Shown: piece by piece, positions 1 through 6,689 of the stretch
How positions within the stretch are numbered: position 1 is the stretch's first letter
How the letters are laid out: every line of letters starts with the position of its first letter
DNA from: MGBC108787 sp964591225
GTDB taxonomy: Bacteria > Bacillota_I > Bacilli_A > RF39 > UBA660
Length of the DNA: 7,743 bases
Assembly (NCBI GenBank): GCA_964591225.1
Contig: CAZQAO010000042.1
Span: 1-7,743 of the forward strand
Direction of reading: 5' to 3'
Position numbers and translations under genes: made by a program
Notes under the pieces: model-generated
Seen by the model: the letters and a program-made list of their open reading frames with translations, nothing else
Database searches by the model: none
What the model was told of the DNA's origin: nothing

Positions 1-75
1 GTAAAAAATAAAATATTTGTAATTTGCATAATAAGAATCTATATGTTACTTTCTAAATTAGAAAGGACAGAGAAA

Positions 76-543
76 ATGAAAGATAAGAACTTATTGGTGT
101 TGTTTACTAACACTTATTATCGTAAGTTTTTAGATATAATTATATTGGATTTTTTTGGTTTAGATAATTTAGTTCCTATCTTAGAAAGGGAAATTAGTGA
201 TAACGATGTAACGTTAGAAATTATATTGGGTATAGATAAACGATGTGTCGGTAAAATAATATTAAAAGATAAAGATCATTTGTGTAAATCATCGAAACAA
301 TTTTTTATTAATTTTAGTTTTGAAGAAGAGAGTCAAAATTATAAATTGGTTTATCCGTGTTTTTGGGAAATATATTGTCGTCATTGTTTGAAAAGTAAGC
401 AATATCGGAAGAAAATAGAAATTTTAGGGGCGATATTAGCTAGTGAAAATAAAAGGGAAATGAATACTTTATTGCAAAAACTTCATTTGTTTAAAGAAAA
501 TGAAATTATCGAATTAACCAATCGGATTTTTAAAGACAAATAA
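76..543 (+). CDS. Hypothetical protein, 155 aa, upstream of parA
   Basis: I do not recognise this protein. The ATG at 76 is preferred over one at 43 because AAAGGA (62–67) lies 8 nt before it and no Shine-Dalgarno precedes 43. The product is soluble-looking, with no signal peptide or membrane segment. It is rich in Lys, Leu and Ile and has five Cys, including a CRHC at residues 101–104, too isolated to call a zinc site. The N-terminal part (YYRKFLDIIILDFFGLDNL) and the helical C-terminus give a faint overall resemblance to Rpn/PD-(D/E)XK transposase-like proteins. No D…ExK catalytic core is visible, so if related it would be inactive; this is a weak inference. It occupies the place of rsmG or noc in Bacillus-type origin regions but resembles neither. 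The 53-nt gap before parA suggests a separate unit. Confidence 0.65.
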   Translation: MKDKNLLVLFTNTYYRKFLDIIILDFFGLDNLVPILEREISDNDVTLEIILGIDKRCVGKIILKDKDHLCKSSKQFFINFSFEEESQNYKLVYPCFWEIYCRHCLKSKQYRKKIEILGAILASENKREMNTLLQKLHLFKENEIIELTNRIFKDK

Positions 544-561
544 TTATTAATGTGTTAAAAT
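533..561 (+). promoter_or_regulatory. Possible parA operon promoter
   Basis: AAGACA (533–538, four of six matches to TTGACA) is separated by 17 nt from TAAAAT (556–561), which is preceded by the extended −10 dinucleotide TG (553–554). A transcript would start near 568, inside the palindrome at 562–580. The −35 lies in the 3' end of the upstream gene. This is a pattern match in very AT-rich DNA, so confidence is low. Confidence 0.35.
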
Positions 562-580
562 AATTTTAGTGACTAAAATT
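562..580. repeat. Perfect 19-bp palindrome upstream of parA
   Basis: AATTTTAGT (562–570) and ACTAAAATT (572–580) are exact reverse complements around one central G. The element ends 5 nt before the AAGGTGG ribosome binding site (586–592) of parA. It does not resemble the even-centred parS consensus. It could be an operator, since it overlaps the predicted transcription start, or an AU-rich RNA hairpin (8-bp stem, UGA loop). It lacks a following T-tract, so a terminator for the upstream gene is less likely. The palindrome is seen directly; its function is inference. Confidence 0.6.
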
Positions 581-596
581 TGAAAAAGGTGGTAAT

Positions 597-1382
597 ATGG
601 CAAAAGTTATTTCATTGGTAAATCAAAAAGGAGGAGTTGGAAAAACCACAACTAGTATTAATTTGGCGGCTGCCTTAGGAGTGGAAGGCAAGAAGACTTT
701 ACTTATTGATTTGGATTCTCAAGGTAATGCTACAAGTGGACTTGGACTTAATACCAGCGACTTTGAATTGGATATTTATGATGTTATAACGGGTGCCTGT
801 GATATTGAAAAAGCAGTTATTAAAACGAAGTTTACGAATTTATCAATTATACCATCAACAATTAATTTAGCAGGAATAGATGTCGAGTTTGTTAAAAAGA
901 TGTTGGAAGATACAAGTTTTCGTCAAAATGAACAATTGCGGGATAAACTAAATAAGATTCGTGATCAATATGATTATATTATTATTGATTGTCAACCATC
1001 TTTAGGAATATCGACGATGAATGCTTTAGTGGCTAGTGATTCTGTCATTATTCCCGTTCAATGTGAATATTATGCTTTGGAAGGAATTACGCAATTATTA
1101 AATTCTATTATCTTAGTCCAAAATAATATGAATCCTAATTTAAGGATTGAAGGGGTTTTATTAACTATGTTAGATGGTCGTACTAATATTGGCTTAGAAA
1201 TAATTGAGGAAGTGCGTAAGTATTTTAAGAATAAAGTATTTAATACAATTATTCCGAGACTTGTTAGATTAGTTGAAGCTCCTAGTCATGGTAAACCCAT
1301 CAATGCCTATGATCCCACTAGTCGAGCTACTCTTGCCTATGAAAATTTAGCAAAGGAAGTGATTAGTAGAGATGGCAACTAA
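597..1382 (+). CDS. parA: ParA/Soj chromosome-partitioning ATPase
   Basis: A ParA-type deviant Walker ATPase of 261 aa, full length for chromosomal Soj. ATP binding makes it dimerise and bind DNA non-specifically; ParB stimulates hydrolysis, which drives origin segregation. In Bacillus Soj also regulates DnaA. Visible motifs are deviant Walker A KGGVGKTT at residues 11–18 with signature Lys11 and Lys16, Walker A' LLIDLDSQGNAT at 35–46 with Asp40, and Walker B IIIDCQPSLG at about 128–137. Gly12, Lys16 and Asp40 fall at the same numbers as the well-studied Bacillus Soj residues. Gln133 stands where Pro is usual (DCPPSLG), a minor oddity. The C-terminal helices, with a LTMLDGRT segment and a PRLVRLVEAPSHGKPI segment, are typical of the family. 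The start is fixed by AAGGTGG at 586–592. The 3' end overlaps parB by 11 nt. Confidence 0.97.
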   Translation: MAKVISLVNQKGGVGKTTTSINLAAALGVEGKKTLLIDLDSQGNATSGLGLNTSDFELDIYDVITGACDIEKAVIKTKFTNLSIIPSTINLAGIDVEFVKKMLEDTSFRQNEQLRDKLNKIRDQYDYIIIDCQPSLGISTMNALVASDSVIIPVQCEYYALEGITQLLNSIILVQNNMNPNLRIEGVLLTMLDGRTNIGLEIIEEVRKYFKNKVFNTIIPRLVRLVEAPSHGKPINAYDPTSRATLAYENLAKEVISRDGN

Positions 1383-2262
1383 TAGAAAAGCTTTAGGTAA
1401 AGGTTTAGAACAATTATTTTCGAACGAGATAATTAATTTTGATGATTTTGAAAATGATATTGTTAGTAGTGCTAAACCTAGTGATATTTTAGAAATACCA
1501 CTTTCCGAAATTCGGAGTAATCCTTATCAACCTCGAAAAACTTTTAACGAGGAGTCGTTACAAGAATTAGCTGATAGTATTAAAGAGTATGGTATTGTAG
1601 AACCTATTATTGTTAAGAAAAGTATTAAAGGGTATGAACTAATTGCTGGTGAACGGAGAACTAAAGCTGCTAAACTGGCTGGATTAGAAACTATTCCTGC
1701 TATTATCAAAGAATTTGATGATCAAGAAATGATGGAAGTAGCTTTAATTGAAAATATTCAAAGAGAGGATTTAAATCCTATCGACGAAGCGTTAGCTTAT
1801 GACAAAATTATTAAGATGAGTCATATGACTCAAGAAGAGTTTGCTCGTAAGTTTGGTAAGAGTCGTAGTCATGTAACTAATATGTTAGGATTGTTAAATC
1901 TTCCTGATAAGACGAAACAATTAGTTTTAGAAAATAAAATTAGTATGGGTCATGCCCGGGCGTTAAGTAAACTAAATGATGATGAATATATTAGTAAGTT
2001 AGCTAATCGTGTTATCAATGAATCGTTAAGTGTTCGTGATTTAGAGCGTTTAATTAGTGAAGAAAATCTACCGAAGAAGAATGCTAATTTCCATAAAAAT
2101 TCTAATCCTCCTATTCATAGTGTAATTTATGAAAAGATTATGCAAGAGAAAATTGGAACGAAAGTAAAAATTAAAAATCATAAAATTGAAATTCCTTTTG
2201 ATAGTGATAAAGATTTAGAAAGAATCCTAGAGATATTAGGAATTGAAATTGCAGGTGAATAG
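1372..2262 (+). CDS. parB: ParB/Spo0J partition protein (CTPase, parS-binding)
   Basis: A 296-aa ParB, normal length for chromosomal Spo0J-type proteins. It loads at parS sites, spreads as a CTP-gated DNA clamp, stimulates ParA and recruits SMC. Visible in order: the N-terminal KALGKGLEQLF peptide (6–16), typical of the ParA-stimulating tail; NPYQPRKTF (50–58); the CTP-binding GERR motif (93–96) in GERRTKAAKLAG; ENIQREDLNP (127–136); a helix-turn-helix at about 153–175 (TQEEFARKFGKSRSHVTNML); and a C-terminal dimerisation region after a short polar linker. Thr97 follows GERR where Trp or Phe is common. The ATG at 1372 lies inside the 3' end of parA, with AAGGAAGTG (1353–1361) as ribosome binding site, so translation is probably coupled. 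No parS palindrome was seen in this window. Confidence 0.97.
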   Translation: MATNRKALGKGLEQLFSNEIINFDDFENDIVSSAKPSDILEIPLSEIRSNPYQPRKTFNEESLQELADSIKEYGIVEPIIVKKSIKGYELIAGERRTKAAKLAGLETIPAIIKEFDDQEMMEVALIENIQREDLNPIDEALAYDKIIKMSHMTQEEFARKFGKSRSHVTNMLGLLNLPDKTKQLVLENKISMGHARALSKLNDDEYISKLANRVINESLSVRDLERLISEENLPKKNANFHKNSNPPIHSVIYEKIMQEKIGTKVKIKNHKIEIPFDSDKDLERILEILGIEIAGE

Positions 2263-3078
2263 ATGTCTATTATTTATAATATATTTCGTTTTTTAGGAAA
2301 AAAAGAAGTTTATGGATTAGCTATTATTATCTTTACGGGTTTAGCTGTATATAAGTTAGGTAATAAGTTAATTGAAAAGATTATTAACCATGGTAAGAGT
2401 GCTTATGAGAGGAAGAAAAGAAAAACTATTGTTAAACTTTTATCTAATATAGCTAAAGTAATTGTTTATGCTTTTGTTATTTTCTTTATTTTAGATTTAT
2501 ATGGTGTGGATACCCGAGCTATTATTACTAGTTTAGGTGTAGCTAGTGCTTTAATTGGTTTGGCTTTGCAAGATACCTTAAAAGATATTATTAGTGGTAT
2601 TGATATTATTTTAAATAATTATTTTGTCGTTGGGGATATTGTTACTTATCATGATTTTACGGGAGAAGTAACCGAAATGACTTTAAAAGCTACGAAAATT
2701 AAAAAGGTAACAGGAGAAGTTTTAGTAGTTGCTAATCGAAATATTAATGAAATTATTAATATTAGTCAAAAAAAAGCCGATTTACTTATTGATATACCCA
2801 CCGCTTATGAAGAAAAGGCTACCAAAGTAGAGAAAGCTATTGAGGAAATTATTGTTAAAGCCAAAGAAATTAATGGCGTCTATCCTGAATCTAAATATGT
2901 AGGTATCTCTAATTTAGGAGATAGTGCTGTCTACTATACGATAAGTATTATCTGTGCTCAAGAAAATCAATGGCAAATAAAACGAGATATTTTAAAAATT
3001 ATTAAAGAGACATATGATCAAAAAGGAATAAAGATTCCATATCAACAAGTTGAGGTGTATAATCATGAAGGAGTATAA
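2263..3078 (+). CDS. MscS-family small-conductance mechanosensitive channel
   Basis: A 271-aa membrane protein with MscS architecture. Such channels open under membrane tension and release solutes during hypo-osmotic shock. Hydrophobic segments at about 16–30 (TM1), 63–80 (TM2) and 86–117 (TM3 region) are followed by a cytoplasmic beta/alpha-beta domain. The pore-helix signature is clear: GVASALIGLALQDTLKDIISG at residues 92–112, then YFVVGDIV at 120–127, the family's GLALQ…G…VGD pattern. A basic cluster (KKRK, 51–54) lies between TM1 and TM2. The ATG follows the parB stop with no gap and uses AGGTGA (2252–2257) inside parB as ribosome binding site, implying translational coupling. An mscS gene directly after parB is also known in Staphylococcus; the functional link to segregation is unknown. 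No specific subfamily name is assigned. Confidence 0.93.
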   Translation: MSIIYNIFRFLGKKEVYGLAIIIFTGLAVYKLGNKLIEKIINHGKSAYERKKRKTIVKLLSNIAKVIVYAFVIFFILDLYGVDTRAIITSLGVASALIGLALQDTLKDIISGIDIILNNYFVVGDIVTYHDFTGEVTEMTLKATKIKKVTGEVLVVANRNINEIINISQKKADLLIDIPTAYEEKATKVEKAIEEIIVKAKEINGVYPESKYVGISNLGDSAVYYTISIICAQENQWQIKRDILKIIKETYDQKGIKIPYQQVEVYNHEGV

Positions 3079-3262
3079 ATTAGGTGATTGTGTTATTATG
3101 AAGAAACCTCATGCTTGTGGTACTAATGAATGGATAATTAAAAGAGTCGGTGTCGATATCAAGATAAAATGTCTTTATTGTGGTCGAGAAGTGATGATGG
3201 ATCGTTTAGAATTTGAAAAAAAATTAAAAAAAGTTCTAGGAGAAAAAAATGAAAAAAAGTAA
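3065..3262 (+). CDS. DUF951 family small protein (YyzM-like)
   Basis: A 65-aa protein matching DUF951, a family of unknown function in Firmicutes that lies near ychF (YyzM in Bacillus). Family hallmarks visible are LGDCVIMKKPHACGTNEW (residues 6–23), the CxxC pair Cys36/Cys39 in IKCLYCGREVMMDR, and the basic tail EFEKKLKKVL. Cys18 with Cys36 and Cys39 suggests a possible metal site, which is inference. The start is set at ATG 3065, because GAGGTG (3052–3057) lies 7 nt upstream and homologues begin just before the LxD motif; an upstream TTG at 3050 would swallow the ribosome binding site. It overlaps mscS by 14 nt and the next gene by 14 nt, so it sits in a tightly coupled set. Nucleic-acid association has been guessed for such small zinc-ribbon-like proteins, but nothing here proves it. 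Confidence 0.92.
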   Translation: MKEYKLGDCVIMKKPHACGTNEWIIKRVGVDIKIKCLYCGREVMMDRLEFEKKLKKVLGEKNEKK

Positions 3263-4790
3263 ATTTAAAGAGAAATTAACATTACATCCTATTATGAGTT
3301 TAGTCTTACTCATTACTATCGTAATTCTTTTAAGTGGCATACTTTCCCTTTTTGGAGTCCAAGTTACCCAAAGGAAGGTTAGTCCTACTTCTTTAGAATA
3401 TACGACCAGTATTGTCGAAGTAAAATCTTTAATGAGTATTGAAGGCTTAAAATATATATTTACTACCACTGTATCTAATTTTGTTTCTTTTGCTCCTTTA
3501 AGTAGTTTAATTATTATTTTAATAGGTATTGGAGTTATGGAAAAGAGTGGTTTTTTAAAAACAGCTTTTACCTTATTAACTAAAAATACGAAAAAGAATA
3601 CTGTTACTTTTATTTTAGTACTGATTAGTTTAATAGCTGGTATTATCGGAGATCTTTCTTACATTATAATAATTCCTATTAGTGCTATTTTATTTAATTA
3701 TGGCAAACGTAATCCAGCGTTAGGAATAATTGCTAGTTTTGCCGCTTTAACATGTGGTAGTGGTATTAATATTCTTCTCACAAGTGTTGATTCATCGTTG
3801 CTTTCTTTAAGCCAATTGGCCGCCAATATGGTAAATCCAAGTCTTACTATTGAAACAACGAGTTTTGTCATTATTATGATTGCCGCCGTATTAGGTTGTG
3901 CTATTTTAATTACTTATGTAACAGAAAAATATTTAGTTTATAAATTAGATAAATATGAAATACCCGAAACGGAATTAGAAGAAGAATTAGCTATCGGCAA
4001 AAAAGAAAGAAAAGGTTTAAAGTTAGCTATAATAGCAGGTTCTATCTACTTATTAATCTTTATTTATAATATAATTCCCGGATTACCTTTCTCTGGTAAA
4101 TTATTAGATGATAGTCAAGTTTTTTATATCGATAAATTATTTAGTTATAATTCCTTTTTTAGTACCGGATTTGTCTTTATTGTAACTATGTTATTTATCA
4201 TTTTAGGTTTATTCTATGGAATTGGTGCGAAAACTATTAAAAATAGTCATGATTTATGTGAATACTTAGGTCATTCTTTAGATGGTATCGGGAAGATATT
4301 AGTATTAATTTTCTTTGCTTCAATTTTAATTAATGTCTTTAAATATACGCAAATAGGTAATGTTATAGTAACATGGCTCGCTAACTTAATTAGTAATACT
4401 TCCTTTACGGGAATTCCGTTAATAATCTTGTTATTCTTTATATCTTTAATAGCTACTTTAGTAATGCCTTCATCAATTACTAAATGGTCAATCTTATCGG
4501 GAGTAACTATTCCTGTGTTTATGAAATCCGGTATTTCTCCTGAATTTACTCAAGTTATCTTCCGTTTTGGTGAATCTGTTTCCATGGGATTAACCCCTTT
4601 GTTATCTTACTTTATCATATACTTAGCTTTCCTAGAAAAGTATAACCAAAAGAAACAATCAGTTCATTTATTAAAAGCAATAAAATATCAAGTTCCTTAT
4701 GCCTTAGTTACGGGAGTACTATTCTTGACTTTACTAATAGTATGGTATATAGTAGGACTTCCAATAGGTATTGGGGTTTATCCAATATAA
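3249..4790 (+). CDS. AbgT-family transporter (p-aminobenzoyl-glutamate type)
   Basis: A 513-aa polytopic inner-membrane protein of the AbgT family, whose members include E. coli AbgT (p-aminobenzoyl-glutamate uptake) and MtrF/YdaH (antimetabolite and sulfonamide efflux). Length is normal (about 490–520). Visible features are TM1 at about 14–36; FTTTVSNFVSFAPL and GIGVMEKSG, matching the AbgT N-terminal pattern; GDLSYIIIIPI around Asp135; TSVDSSL with Asp181; and a C-terminal block running from TKWSILSG through PEFTQVIFRFGES to TPLLSYF. By spacing, Trp413, Pro431 and Arg439 match residues reported as important in MtrF and YdaH, with Glu442 where an Asp is reported. The ATG uses AGGAG (3238–3242) and overlaps DUF951 by 14 nt; the gene ends with tandem TAA codons. 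Substrate and direction are not decidable from sequence. Its presence between DUF951 and ychF is unusual. Confidence 0.9.
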   Translation: MKKSKFKEKLTLHPIMSLVLLITIVILLSGILSLFGVQVTQRKVSPTSLEYTTSIVEVKSLMSIEGLKYIFTTTVSNFVSFAPLSSLIIILIGIGVMEKSGFLKTAFTLLTKNTKKNTVTFILVLISLIAGIIGDLSYIIIIPISAILFNYGKRNPALGIIASFAALTCGSGINILLTSVDSSLLSLSQLAANMVNPSLTIETTSFVIIMIAAVLGCAILITYVTEKYLVYKLDKYEIPETELEEELAIGKKERKGLKLAIIAGSIYLLIFIYNIIPGLPFSGKLLDDSQVFYIDKLFSYNSFFSTGFVFIVTMLFIILGLFYGIGAKTIKNSHDLCEYLGHSLDGIGKILVLIFFASILINVFKYTQIGNVIVTWLANLISNTSFTGIPLIILLFFISLIATLVMPSSITKWSILSGVTIPVFMKSGISPEFTQVIFRFGESVSMGLTPLLSYFIIYLAFLEKYNQKKQSVHLLKAIKYQVPYALVTGVLFLTLLIVWYIVGLPIGIGVYPI

Positions 4791-4808
4791 TAAAGAAGGT
4801 GTAATAAT

Positions 4809-5909
4809 ATGGCTTTAAAAGCAGGTATCGTCGGTTTACCTAATGTCGGCAAGTCCACATTGTTTAATGCAATTACGAAAAAAAATATTTTAGCGGCCAA
4901 TTATCCTTTTGCTACGATAGATCCTAATGTCGGAGTTGTCACAGTTCCTGATAAAAGACTAGACTTTTTAGAAGATTTATATCTACCAAATAATTTAGTT
5001 CCAACTACTTTTGAATTTACGGACATCGCTGGGTTAGTTAAGGGAGCATCTAAAGGGGAAGGACTAGGTAATAAATTTCTTTCTCATATTCGCGAAGTAG
5101 ATGCTATTGTGGAAGTAGTTCGTTGTTTTCAAGATGCCGATATTATTCATGTGGAAGGAAAAGTAGATCCGATAAGAGATATCGAAATTATTAACTTAGA
5201 ATTAATTCTCGCTGATTTAGAAATTATTGAAAATCGCATCGATAAAATTCAAAAAAAAGCCAAAACAACTAAAGACAAAGCTACTATTAAAGAATTAGAA
5301 ACCTTAAAAAAAGCCCAAAAAGCTTTATTAGAAAATAAAGCTTTACGATTACTAGATTTTGATGAAGAAGAATTATTAATATTAAAACCCTTTAATTTTA
5401 TTACGTTAAAACCAATGATTTATGTAGCTAACGAAGCTATTGATGATGTAACTAACGATTGTAATGAATATACGAAAATTGTTCAAGAATATGCTGGGAA
5501 AGAACATGCAGGAGTAATTGTTATGTGTGCCAAAATGGAGTCGGAACTAGCCGAGTTAGAAGAAAGTGATAAAAAACAATTCTTAAAAGATTTAGGAATT
5601 AATTATAGTGGTTTAGATAAATTAATATTTGCTACTTATGATTTACTTGGCTTACAAACATTCTTTACTGTCGGTAAAGATGAAGTACGAGCATGGACTT
5701 TTAAAAAAGGAATGACTGCCAAAAAATGTGCGGGCTTAATTCATAGTGATATCGAAAGAGGTTTTATCAAAGCCGAAATAATGAAATTTAATGACTTAGA
5801 AGAATTAAAAGATGAAAAAAAGGTTCAAGAAGCCGGAAAACTAAATTTAGAAGGAAAAGACTATGTTATGCAAGATGGCGACATCGTCTATTTTCGATTT
5901 AATGTCTAG
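4809..5909 (+). CDS. ychF: YchF/OLA1-type ribosome-associated ATPase
   Basis: An Obg-family P-loop NTPase of 366 aa, full length (E. coli YchF has 363). The family binds ribosomes, prefers ATP over GTP, and is implicated in stress responses and translation. Motifs: G1 GLPNVGKST (residues 9–17), G3 DIAG (72–75) followed by LVKGASKGEGLGNKFLSHIRE, a central coiled-coil insertion at about 130–180 (Lys/Glu-rich), and a C-terminal TGS domain from about 283 ending in the family signature EGKDYVMQDGD…FRFNV. The base-specificity motif, normally NxxE, reads NEAI at 208–211, so the usual Glu is Ile here (see findings). The ribosome binding site is AAGAAGGTG (4793–4801). It is the last gene before a hairpin terminator that begins in its stop codon. 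Synteny with DUF951 upstream and rpsF downstream agrees with Bacillus. Confidence 0.97.
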   Translation: MALKAGIVGLPNVGKSTLFNAITKKNILAANYPFATIDPNVGVVTVPDKRLDFLEDLYLPNNLVPTTFEFTDIAGLVKGASKGEGLGNKFLSHIREVDAIVEVVRCFQDADIIHVEGKVDPIRDIEIINLELILADLEIIENRIDKIQKKAKTTKDKATIKELETLKKAQKALLENKALRLLDFDEEELLILKPFNFITLKPMIYVANEAIDDVTNDCNEYTKIVQEYAGKEHAGVIVMCAKMESELAELEESDKKQFLKDLGINYSGLDKLIFATYDLLGLQTFFTVGKDEVRAWTFKKGMTAKKCAGLIHSDIERGFIKAEIMKFNDLEELKDEKKVQEAGKLNLEGKDYVMQDGDIVYFRFNV

Positions 5910-5936
5910 CGTTAATGATGAATTAAGGCTTTTTTT
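5908..5936 (+). terminator. Rho-independent terminator at end of ychF
   Basis: AGCGTTAAT (5908–5916) can pair with ATTAAGGCT (5922–5930) around the loop GATGA, with one G·G mismatch, and is followed by a run of T (5930–5936). The stem starts inside the ychF stop codon. The stem is AU-rich and imperfect, so it may be leaky. The next gene's ribosome binding site begins about 10 nt later, leaving no room for a separate promoter downstream of it. Confidence 0.65.
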
Positions 5937-5957
5937 CGTCTTAAAAGAGGTAATAAT

Positions 5958-6608
5958 ATGAGTCAATTAGTATGTGATATAAATGTTTATGGTTTAGAAT
6001 TAAAACGAATTATATTTGTTTATAAAAATTTAAATCTGGAAGATATTGATGCTTATACTAGCATTTTTAAAGATAAATATGACTTTTTTAATAAAGAAAA
6101 AAATAAAATACTAGAATTATTAACTTGTAATAAAGAAAAGTATAATTTAAAATTTCCTCCTAACTACCTTGAATTAAATACCGTCTTTATAATATCTGCT
6201 AGTAATAAATATCAGCCACTTTTTAAAACTATAAAATATCAAGGAGAAATTAAAGACTTAGAAATGGTTATCAAAGAAAAAATAGCTCGAGGAGGAATTA
6301 AAAAGTTATTATTATGTGATTTAGAATTACAACAAGAACTAGGTAGTGTCTCTCTATTTAAAGATATCGATGTAATTAGAACTAAAAAAATTATGTATGA
6401 TCTTTTAAGTGAAGAAGATATAGAAAAAATATTAATGGTATTAAAAAGTTATCCTTATTATTACACTTTAGTGAGATTATTACTAGCTGATAGTTCTATT
6501 AAAGATATTTTAGAGCAATTATCACTATTAGTAACTACTAGAAATAGTAAGGAAAATCTAGAAAAAATACGAATGAAAAAACCGGAATATTGGTATTTAA
6601 AAAATTAA
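5958..6608 (+). CDS. Hypothetical protein, 216 aa, between ychF and rpsF
   Basis: I do not recognise this protein. It starts at ATG 5958 with AGAGGT (5946–5951) 6 nt upstream. It is a Lys/Leu/Ile-rich, probably cytosolic protein with no signal peptide or convincing transmembrane segment. The N-terminal half alternates hydrophobic strands (RIIFVYKNLNL, NTVFIISAS) with charged helices; a middle segment reads GGIKKLLLCDLELQQEL; the C-terminal third (about 145–200) looks helical and includes SEEDIEKILMVLKSYPYYYTLVRLLLADSSIKDILEQLSLL. No catalytic or metal motif stands out. Codon use matches its neighbours (TTA, AAA, GAA, ATT), so recent transfer is not suggested. It lies downstream of the ychF terminator and upstream of the rpsF promoter, so it may be expressed by readthrough or from a promoter within ychF. 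Length, reading frame and ribosome binding site support a real gene. Confidence 0.8.
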   Translation: MSQLVCDINVYGLELKRIIFVYKNLNLEDIDAYTSIFKDKYDFFNKEKNKILELLTCNKEKYNLKFPPNYLELNTVFIISASNKYQPLFKTIKYQGEIKDLEMVIKEKIARGGIKKLLLCDLELQQELGSVSLFKDIDVIRTKKIMYDLLSEEDIEKILMVLKSYPYYYTLVRLLLADSSIKDILEQLSLLVTTRNSKENLEKIRMKKPEYWYLKN

Positions 6609-6653
6609 TCAAAAGAATAAAAATTATAGTTTTAACATACATATTATTAAGCA

Positions 6654-6682
6654 TTTACAAGCCTTATATTTTTTGTTATAAT
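6654..6682 (+). promoter_or_regulatory. SigA-type extended −10 promoter for rpsF–ssb–rpsR
   Basis: TTTACA (6654–6659) and a perfect TATAAT (6677–6682) are separated by 17 nt, with TG at 6674–6675 giving an extended −10. The start of transcription would lie at about 6688–6690, just where the first leader hairpin begins. It is the strongest promoter match in the window and suits a ribosomal protein operon. Confidence 0.88.
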
Positions 6683-6689
6683 CTATCTC

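Noticed and set aside
1..45. Promoter for the first gene (TTGTAA at 17–22, TATATG at 40–45, 17-nt spacing)
   Set aside because: Only four of six matches in each box within very AT-rich sequence at the window edge.
43..75. Upstream ATG at 43 as start of the first gene
   Set aside because: No Shine-Dalgarno precedes it, whereas AAAGGA lies 8 nt before the ATG at 76.
350..560. DnaA boxes (TTATCCACA-like), as parAB lie near oriC
   Set aside because: The closest strings, TTATCCGTG near 351 and TGTGTTAAA near 551, are isolated and imperfect, with no cluster.
1527..1709. Minus-strand open frame inside parB
   Set aside because: Antisense shadow of a well-supported gene, with no recognisable product.
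597..2262. parS sites in or near parAB
   Set aside because: I searched by eye for TGTTNCACGTGAAACA-like sites and saw no CACGTG core anywhere in the window; a degenerate site could still be missed.
3050..3064. TTG at 3050 as start of the DUF951 gene
   Set aside because: It would place the GAGGTG ribosome binding site inside the coding region, and family members begin near the ATG at 3065.
3236..3469. Minus-strand open frame over the start of the AbgT gene
   Set aside because: Shadow frame; the + strand protein is a clear family member.
6609..6650. Terminator after the 216-aa hypothetical gene
   Set aside because: Only short AT-rich complementarities are present; no stem followed by a T-tract.
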